Assembly (NCBI GenBank): GCA_030247855.1
Contig: JAPDRN010000095.1
Coordinates: 62,001-126,000 of the forward strand
Origin: Knufia peltigerae
Lineage: Eukaryota; Ascomycota; Eurotiomycetes; Chaetothyriales; Trichomeriaceae
Reading direction: 5' to 3'
Length of the DNA: 64,000 nt
The notes under the pieces were generated by a model, which saw only the letters and a list, made by a program, of their open reading frames with translations, was not told the origin of the DNA and made no database searches. The translations under genes were made by a program, and so were the position numbers. Below are positions 57,394 to 64,000 of this stretch, piece after piece; position 1 is the first letter of the stretch; every line of letters begins with the position of its first letter.

Positions 57394-58319
57394 ATGAAGG
57401 GAAGATCAAGCAGGAATGAGTTGACCGAACCAGGAAATAACTCGCAAAACCCAGAAACTTCTTCTCCAAACGGACACACAGCGACAGATGTGATTGACGA
57501 TGATGACCTGTGTCCGATATGCGTTCAGCTACTCTACAGGCCAGTTCGAACGGCCTGTAATCATACAATGTGCGAGCACTGTATGGCATACTGGGTCGAT
57601 GTTTGTATCTCCTCCCAAATGACCAGAGACAGCTTCGACGTCCAAACGCTCGTGCTTCCGTCTGAGGCGATCAAATGTCCTATGTGTCGAACATCGACGA
57701 CGGCCACTCTGGATCCTGACCGCGAAGTCACCTTGCGAACACGATACCCCAACATCTACGTAGCGCGTGAGGTTGAAACGAGGTCAGCAGAAAGAATGCG
57801 AATTGCTTCAAAAGTTGAAACTCTCACCATCTGTATCGGTAACGAGCATAGACTAGTTCGTGCTTACGATGAATCGAAGAACACCCATGATTGGAAATTC
57901 TTCCTAAGACTTTCAAGCACAGACATGATCCAAGAAGTGCAGGTAATGCTGGTAAGTTCGGCATGCTCTTCTTTCGCAGGGGATTTGACAATCTACCCTT
58001 CCAGCATCCTACTTTTCACAATCCACGAATTGTCTTGCGGTCCCCACCGTACGAGATTCGCCGCCTAGGGTGGGGTGAGTTTCTCATTGTCGCCAATGTT
58101 GTCCTCAAGGTAGGCTGTGCTTGGGTCATTCCACCCGGTATAGATGTGCGTGATACAGGTATTTTGGGGAGAAATTTAACCTTGGAATGGAAGTTGGACT
58201 TTCGTGACCAAGGTTCTCATATAAATTTTACGTGGAAGGTGAAAAAGGAGAGAGAGGCTCCAGAAGTCGAAAATGAAGAGCAGGTGGAAGAGCAAGAGCA
58301 TCTTGAAAATGAAACATAG
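57394..58319 (+). CDS. RING finger-YEATS domain protein
   Basis: Two exons, 57394-57951 and 58005-58319, join in phase 0, giving 290 residues. A C3HC4 RING at residues 40-98 (CPIC, then ACNHTMCEHC, then KCPMC) has an unusually long loop of about 30 residues between its fourth and last Cys pairs. After a short helix comes a YEATS fold at about 145-270: HDWKFFLRL, VQVMLHPTFHNP, SPPYEIRRLGWGEFLI and LTLEWKLDF. The acyl-lysine pocket residues known from Taf14/AF9 are present: His187, Thr189 and Phe190 (HPTF), and Gly208, Trp209, Gly210 and Phe212 (GWGEF). The C-terminus is acidic and Glu-rich. Predicted: a ubiquitin ligase recruited to acylated lysines, probably nuclear. The function is inference; both domain calls rest on motifs. 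Confidence 0.82.
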
Positions 58320-59140
58320 GTTGAAGAACTTTGAGAAGTCTGGCTGATCATGCTGGACAGAGGTTATTGATTGGGAAGGCTCGGGGTTGAAACTGATGCC
58401 TCTGATCTGACTGCGACTCCACATCCCTCGACTCAAGTGTTCTCTACGAAATTCAACAAGACGTCATATTCTCTTGGGCGTATTCTGGGATTACCGAATA
58501 CGAGGTCCCATGCGCATTTGAGACTTCGTGGGCTTTTCAAAATATACGAGCTCGGCAAATGATAGGTAGCGCGACGTTGTACTCCGTACATACGGCTCTA
58601 TTCTCGTCCCTGGGAAATTTTGAGGTGGCCGGAAATGGTTCTGCCTGGCTCAGACTCTCCCGCTTACGCAACCTGGACCCCTGGCAAGGTCCCGAACATT
58701 ACGCGGCCTTGTTGCTACAACGCCCGGACCAAATCCATTTTACGGCATAGGAGGATTCGAGTGCCCTATGATTTGGTTCCAGAAATATATGCCTCCAGAA
58801 GTCCATGCACGAATTATTCCCTTCTGGGAATTCCTTGCCAGCCGGGCTGAAGCCAAAAACGTAGATTCCTCGATGGACAGTCAACACAGCCCCTATGGTC
58901 GTATTCGAGTTCAAAATACGATAAAGCTTACACAGAGAGAGAGTAAACATTACTTATGGCATTCTTGCAGATATACACCTTCGTCGGCAGTCCATGAGGG
59001 TGGTTGTCTCAATACAAGTTTTTCACCTACTGCCATCTTCAAGTCGAGCTAGGAACTCTTTTCCCTCGGGAGAAACGGAACCAGACCACTGAAAGCTCAA
59101 TCTCAGACCATAGCAATCCATCATCTCAACCGCGATCACT
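58320..59140. other. Intergenic region before the DUF2156 gene
   Basis: About 820 bases. A TACTCCGTA lies at 58580-58588 within gttgtactccgtacatac. Short frames at 58371-59052 are judged non-coding. Confidence 0.35.
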
Positions 59141-60724
59141 ATGAGTGATTCTCAACGACCGTCCCTCAGTGACAGCCAATCGACTCTGGTGTCAATATCT
59201 CCAGTGAAAGAAAAGCCCCAGCCACGTTCGTCCTCTACAGAAGCGCCAGTGAAGCGGCCACAAAGGAAAATGAATCCGCGTCCTAGTCCTAATCCCCCAA
59301 CGGGACACTCGCCTCGGGTGAAGAAGACCTTGCTCTCTGAGAATTTGGGCACTCAAATGACGGCGTCCTTGATCTCCGGTGGAAAAGACATGGAAGCTAT
59401 GGATATTGCCCAACGACTGAAGCATCTTCAAGCACAGGACCAATCACCACCAGTCTATGTAACAACACAGGAAATGACGAACGATATCCTAGACCACACC
59501 GGACCCGAAACAATGATCGCAGCCTCAATAAAAGCCACCGAAGTCGACCCCACATTTCTCAATTCCACCAAAAGGCCAAAGGATATCAATACCTTCACAC
59601 TGCATGACTTTGCAGCCATTTCGGCGCTGGGGTCACTGGTAGAGAAATTTGGTCGAGTTTCCCATATGGGAGTGCTGGACCCATCGTACAGCTTCTTCCT
59701 GAGTAAAGATCTACAGTCAGCCCTATACTACAAAGTCTTGAACAACATTGCAGTGATTGGCGGTGATCCTCTATGTTCTCCAAACCAGTATGATAACCTC
59801 CTCCAGGAGTTTCGCCGTTTGCGAAAGCGCCGTGGTTGGGGCGTCGCGTTCCTCGGCACAACGGACAATTTCTTACCATACGCAGAACAGAAAAAATGGG
59901 TGACGATGCGTTTTGGGACTGAGAGGGTCCTCAATCCACTTGACAATCCTATACTCCAAGAGAAGGAAGGCAAGAGGGTGATCACCCAGAACAGACAACT
60001 TCTCGACCCCGGAAGAGGTGGGATCTCGGTCCATGTCTACGTTCCCAGTCAAGGTCGCGATGAAGTACTCGAGCAAAACCTTCGACATGTTTACGATTCA
60101 TGGAGGGACGTTCGCAATCAATCGTCCCGCCCACAAGCGTACATGACGGTGTTTGACCCTTTTGCCATCCCACCCTTGATGACCTACATCTACACAACGG
60201 ACCGTGACGGACAGTGCAATGGCTTTGCGGCGTTGAGGAAGATCGGGGCCAACAAAGGTTACCACATTGATCCGTACTGTGCGTCGCCGACAGCGCCAAA
60301 GGGCATCACCGACCTACTCGTCTTTTCGGCCATGTCACTGCTCCGGCAAGCTGGTATTGGGTATCTGAGCTTTGGGTTCGAGCCGGCAACAGAACTCGGC
60401 GCCATCACGGCGCTCTCGAGACCTACGACGGCCGTTACCAGGTCATGCTATCGGCGCGCGTTCCGTCACCTACCCATAGGTGGGAAGCACGCTTATCACA
60501 ACAAGTTCCGTCCCGATCCGAACCTGGATTCGGGCTTGTACATCATCTACCCTGAGGGAGCACCAAGCATACAACACGCGTTGGCCACGTTGCACATTGC
60601 CAATATCAAAGTCAGAGGTATTTTGCGTGCAGAATTGTTTCGATCTTCGCCAAAAACACCCAAGACGAAGACGAGTGAAGGAGGAACAGAAGAACAAAAA
60701 GGGGTTTCGAACTCGAACAACTGA
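59141..60724 (+). CDS. Freestanding DUF2156 protein (tRNA-dependent lipid aminoacyltransferase family)
   Basis: Intronless, 527 residues. The first 60 or so are Ser/Pro/basic and disordered. The remainder is the MprF-like DUF2156 domain of two GNAT-like lobes: TFTLHDFAAISALGSLVEKFGRVSHM, SYSFFLSKDLQSALYYKVLNNIAVIGGDPLC, then GWGVAFLGTTDNFLPYAEQK, and the second lobe with YMTVFDPFAIP, NGFAALRKIGANKGYHIDPYCASP and GKHAYHNKFRPDPNLDSGLYI. In bacteria the domain moves amino acids from tRNA to phosphatidylglycerol. In fungi, related enzymes ErdS (fused to an aspartyl-tRNA synthetase) and freestanding ErgS add Asp or Gly to ergosterol. This gene has no synthetase part, so it is closest in build to the freestanding type. 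The donor and acceptor here are inferred. Confidence 0.88.
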   Translation: MSDSQRPSLSDSQSTLVSISPVKEKPQPRSSSTEAPVKRPQRKMNPRPSPNPPTGHSPRVKKTLLSENLGTQMTASLISGGKDMEAMDIAQRLKHLQAQDQSPPVYVTTQEMTNDILDHTGPETMIAASIKATEVDPTFLNSTKRPKDINTFTLHDFAAISALGSLVEKFGRVSHMGVLDPSYSFFLSKDLQSALYYKVLNNIAVIGGDPLCSPNQYDNLLQEFRRLRKRRGWGVAFLGTTDNFLPYAEQKKWVTMRFGTERVLNPLDNPILQEKEGKRVITQNRQLLDPGRGGISVHVYVPSQGRDEVLEQNLRHVYDSWRDVRNQSSRPQAYMTVFDPFAIPPLMTYIYTTDRDGQCNGFAALRKIGANKGYHIDPYCASPTAPKGITDLLVFSAMSLLRQAGIGYLSFGFEPATELGAITALSRPTTAVTRSCYRRAFRHLPIGGKHAYHNKFRPDPNLDSGLYIIYPEGAPSIQHALATLHIANIKVRGILRAELFRSSPKTPKTKTSEGGTEEQKGVSNSNN

Positions 60725-61140
60725 CTCGACACCGAGGATGAGGTTTGCAAGTGGAATTTTGGTGCAAAAAAAGGCCACGATCCCAATGTACTGTTGGACG
60801 TGTAACAATGGGACTGTCAGAAAAGATTAGTAGTTGGGTAAGGTGTTAATAAGCCGGTGATTTCTTTATCTTCTTTATTTTCCTTTTTACACGAAGCAGG
60901 CATGCAGGCATTACATATTCTAGGCAAGGTAGCGGAACACAACGACTTCAATGATGGAATGTATTGAGTAGGTATTCCTTGTATGGTATTTATCCTTTTT
61001 TTGAAACACAACAAAGACGAAAAAAAAGGTGTCATGACTGTGACGAACCTAAATTGGCCACAGTGTTGATATGTGGTTTGCTCCCCGAGGTATCATTCAT
61101 TCCGTAGCCGTCATTATTGGCAACAGGGGCGAGTTATCAT
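60725..61140. other. Convergent intergenic region
   Basis: About 415 A+T-rich bases between the DUF2156 gene and the end of the opposing glucosidase gene, with T and A runs (ttattttcctttttac, gacgaaaaaaaagg). Likely both 3' untranslated ends. Confidence 0.4.
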
Positions 61141-64000
61141 TCAAGACAAGGTCCAATTCCCAGCCCAGACCTTGCCACCCAGCGACCGTTCCAGACCGCC
61201 AATGAACAAGGTCTTTGTGTCGGAGTCGTAAGTACTGTTTCCGACCGTCTCCCCGTTGATCTTGACCACGTTGCTGGGAGGGGCCGACTGGACCCCCAAG
61301 ATGGTGATGTTGGCCAGGGGCAGATCGAGGCCCGAGTAGTCACCGGTGACGGTGACGTTGAGGCTCCCCATCCTCGCGGTCAGGTCGACCGTCTTGGTGG
61401 AGTTGGGGTCCTGGCTCTCCCCGTCGTCCAGGTACAGCTGGCCCGCGGCGGTGCCGTCGACCCCGGGGGCCACGACGATGGACCAGGACGTGTTGCGGGC
61501 GTCCCGGGTGGTCATGGCCATCTGCTGGGTGGCCAGGACGGCCCCGCCCCGGATGTACACCGGGATGTGGCCCAGGGGGGCGTCGATCGTCGTGTTCTTG
61601 CCCGCGGTCGGCCTCGACACCGGGGTCTTGTTGTACCAGTCGTAGTACACGTCGGTGCCCTCGACGAGCCCGGGGAAGACCCCGTCGACGGTCGTGGCGC
61701 CCTGGGTGAGGACCGGGGTGACGAGGATCGAGGGGCCCAGGAAGAACTGTCGGTCGGCGTCGGCCAGCGACGGGTCGTCGGGGAACTCCCAGGCCATGGC
61801 CCTCATGACCGTGTCGCCCCGGGCGTGGGCGTTGTAGAACAGGGTGTACAGGTACGGCAGCAACTGGAACCTCACGGCCATGGCCGCCCTGGTGGCGTCG
61901 GCGACGCTGGCCCAGACGTAGGCCTCTTGCGGGTTGGCCGACAGGGTGTTGTGGTTGCGGTAAAAGGGGAAGAAGGCGCTGAGCTGCATCCACCGGTTGC
62001 ACAGCTCCTCGTCGCTGTTGCCGTTGAAGCCGCACGTGTCGACGCCGAACATGGGGATGCCGAACAGGCTGAAACTCAGGGCCTGCGGGATGGAAAAGTA
62101 CATGTAGTAGAACTTGGACATGTTGTCGCCGCCCCAGTGCCCCGCCACCGCGCCGGACCCGGCGAACGTCGACCGGCCGATGATGAACGGGCGCTTGCCC
62201 GGCCGGGCGGCCAGGAGACCGGCGTACGTGGCCCGGAGGATCTGGTGGCCGAACAGGTTGTGGACGTCGTACTCCTCGACGCCGTTGTGGTGGGTGGCGT
62301 TGGGGGAGACCGCGTGGACGGCGAGGTCCCCCTGGACGTTGTTGATCACGTACGGGGGGTGGTTGACGTTGCGCGATCCCGCCGTGGGCGTCGTGCGGAG
62401 GTAACTCGTCGAGGAGGAGGAACCACTGACCGTGGTGCTGGACGCGGTCACGGTGGCGTCGGCCTGTGATTGTGACGCCGACGCGGCGGACGCCGCTTGG
62501 GTCGCGTTGGTCAAGTTGAACCCCTCCGGGTAGTCGTAGATGATGTTCCCCGGTTCCCCCGGGAGCTTGAACGGCGGGTGGACCGGGTTGAGACTCAGGT
62601 TGCCAGTTCCACAACTACCGACGCAAAAGGACGAGACCTCGCTCATGTCGATCCAGGCACCGTCGATGGGTATCTTTTGATGCCACGTCACCAACTGGTT
62701 CTTCCACCACGCTTGTGCGGAACTGGTCAACCAATCCGGGAATACCTGTCGGCCATGTCAGAGAAACATACAACATACAACAGACCAGGAAAATCAGTTG
62801 CGTGAGCCTTACCGTATATCCAGGCCAGACCGAACCGATGTACAAGGATCCATCGGGGTTGAGGATGAACGAGTTTGTGTCGTTTCCATCATTGAATGTC
62901 GGATATGCGTCACTTTGATTGTCGGGATTCGGCGCATAAATGGCACTATCGATGATGGGCACGTAGTGTTGGCCCCTGTCGTGCAGCCTCTGGAGGAAAG
63001 CCTTGCCGTCAGTGTAATTGAACCGAACGGGATCATTGTCAAAGTCTCGATACTGGAACATGTAGTCGATGTCGTTCCATATCGTCTCGAGGGGGATACC
63101 GAACTTGGCGTAATTGTCCACCACGCCCTCGGTGACGGTCCAATTCTCGTAGCCCCACCGGCATTGATGGAATCCAAATCCCCAATAGTTCTGCAGGACC
63201 GGCTGTCCGATGACGTCGAGATACTGGTGAGTGACATCCGGCTGGGTAGGTCCGGAGAAGAAGTACAAGTCAATGCTTCCTCCCAGAGTTCTCCAGGTGA
63301 CATTGTCCGACCGGAGCAGCACTTCCATGCCATGAGCGTTCCTGAAGTAGACGCCATGGTTTGACGACGTATAGTTTGCGGTATCGTTGTTGGAGTCGAC
63401 CGGTTGCGTGACCAAGGTCGTGCGGTTGTCATTGCCCATCTCAAAATACTTGGTCTGCAAGTAGAATGGATGACTGCCGTATATGTTCATGTCAATGGGA
63501 TCTCCTACGTCAGCAGCGTAGATGGTCCTTGTCAAATTGTTTCCCAGCCGAAGACCGTGGATGACTTCACCAAGCCCGTACAGATTGTAGTTCTCTTCCT
63601 GGTGTGTGACCAGCTCGATGAATTGATTCTCAAAGACCAATTTGGTCCCTGTGGTGGAGAACAAGACGTCCCCGGTGCTGTTTCGGGTCACGTTGAAGCC
63701 AAAGCCGGTCGACGCGGTGTTGGCCCAGGAGAAAGTGAGGTCGCTGGTGGTCATCTTGCCGTCCTCCTGACTCGGGGCGGGAACGTAGTCGGTTGACAAC
63801 AGGTACCAGCTCTGGTTCTGAGAGGAGACATGAGAAGGACGGATGTTGACGTGGAGTCGTTTGTCGGTCTGATACTCGACCGTCAGATCTAGGTCATGAA
63901 TATCGGTGCCGTAGACATTGCAAGCAGACCCAGCCAAGGTCAAGTGGGCAGTCAGGCCAGTAGAAGAGGTCTTGACGCCGGTGGCATTGTAGCCGGGACA
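61141..64000 (-). CDS. Secreted GH31 alpha-glucosidase (start beyond right edge)
   Basis: Two exons in view: 64000-62813 and 62745-61141, joined in phase 0 (PGYT to VFPDWLT). About 930 residues are visible. The first visible residues, CPGYNATGVKTS, normally lie some 30-40 residues after the start of fungal alpha-glucosidases, so the start and signal peptide lie just outside. The catalytic nucleophile is the Asp of WIDMSEVSSF; the acid/base is the Asp of HWGGDNMSKFY. WGFGFHQCRWGY and FGIPMFGVDTCGF are family landmarks. Many Asn-x-Ser/Thr sites fit a secreted glycoprotein that releases glucose from maltose and starch ends. A Ser/Thr/Ala-rich insert interrupts the barrel after the nucleophile (QAASAASASQSQ). 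The second exon is strikingly G+C-rich compared with the first. Confidence 0.93.

Larger units (their letters stand above)
1158..58588. repeat. Dispersed intergenic 9-mer TACGGAGTA / TACTCCGTA, five exact copies
   Basis: Exact copies at 1158-1166, 23326-23334, 37526-37534, 47595-47603 and 58580-58588, none within a called exon. A one-mismatch copy is near 19404. By simple arithmetic about 0.5 copies are expected in 64 kb on both strands with equal base use. The span given covers the first to last copy and is not a continuous element. Confidence 0.6.

Noticed and set aside
61117..62469. Plus-strand 450-codon open frame opposite the glucosidase
   Set aside because: It is a shadow of the G+C-rich exon; Gly/Val/Arg-rich composition with no domain, while the minus strand encodes a clear GH31 enzyme.

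Overview
The window is nuclear DNA from a filamentous ascomycete (Pezizomycotina). The evidence is short GT-AG introns of about 45-80 bases in most genes, spaced genes on both strands, three Zn2Cys6 regulators, a CFEM-type membrane receptor, a Dal5-type transporter and a secreted family-31 glucosidase. A eurotiomycete such as a black yeast is my guess, but nothing here proves it. I recognised no tRNA, rRNA, transposon or CRISPR array. Exon limits below were read by eye from splice signals and reading frame.

Layout: 0-7 kb holds the start of a Zn2Cys6 regulator cut by the left edge, a Dal5-like MFS permease, and divergently a cytosolic GH31 glycosidase. 7-17.5 kb holds housekeeping genes: a LysM/zinc/PPxY protein, a Herp/Usa1-like ERAD protein, mitochondrial phosphatidylserine decarboxylase, and a large unknown membrane-anchored protein. 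17.7-30.4 kb is a coherent amino-acid/2-oxo-acid island: D-amino-acid oxidase, ketopantoate-reductase-like enzyme, FMN 2-hydroxyacid oxidase ending in SKL, Zn2Cys6 regulator with an ArgRII-like layout, amino-acid permease and class III aminotransferase. 32-35.5 kb is a divergent pair of a Zn2Cys6 regulator and a 2-oxoglutarate/Fe(II) oxygenase. 37.7-50.4 kb carries a CFEM receptor, an HSL-type esterase, a flavin-reductase-like protein, a peroxisomal ABCD transporter, a D-2-hydroxyacid dehydrogenase divergent from a polyol dehydrogenase, and an NmrA-like protein. 52-64 kb carries a secreted protein whose mature chain begins with His (LPMO-like), an Scs7-type sphingolipid fatty-acid 2-hydroxylase, a RING-YEATS fusion, a freestanding DUF2156 protein (family of tRNA-dependent sterol aminoacylation) and a secreted GH31 alpha-glucosidase cut by the right edge.

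The strongest candidates for undescribed biology are the six-gene island at 17.7-30.4 kb, read as uptake plus peroxisomal oxidation and re-amination of an unusual (D- or beta-) amino acid; the His1 copper-oxygenase-like secreted protein; and the RING-YEATS protein, which joins an E3-ligase finger to an apparently intact acyl-lysine reader pocket.
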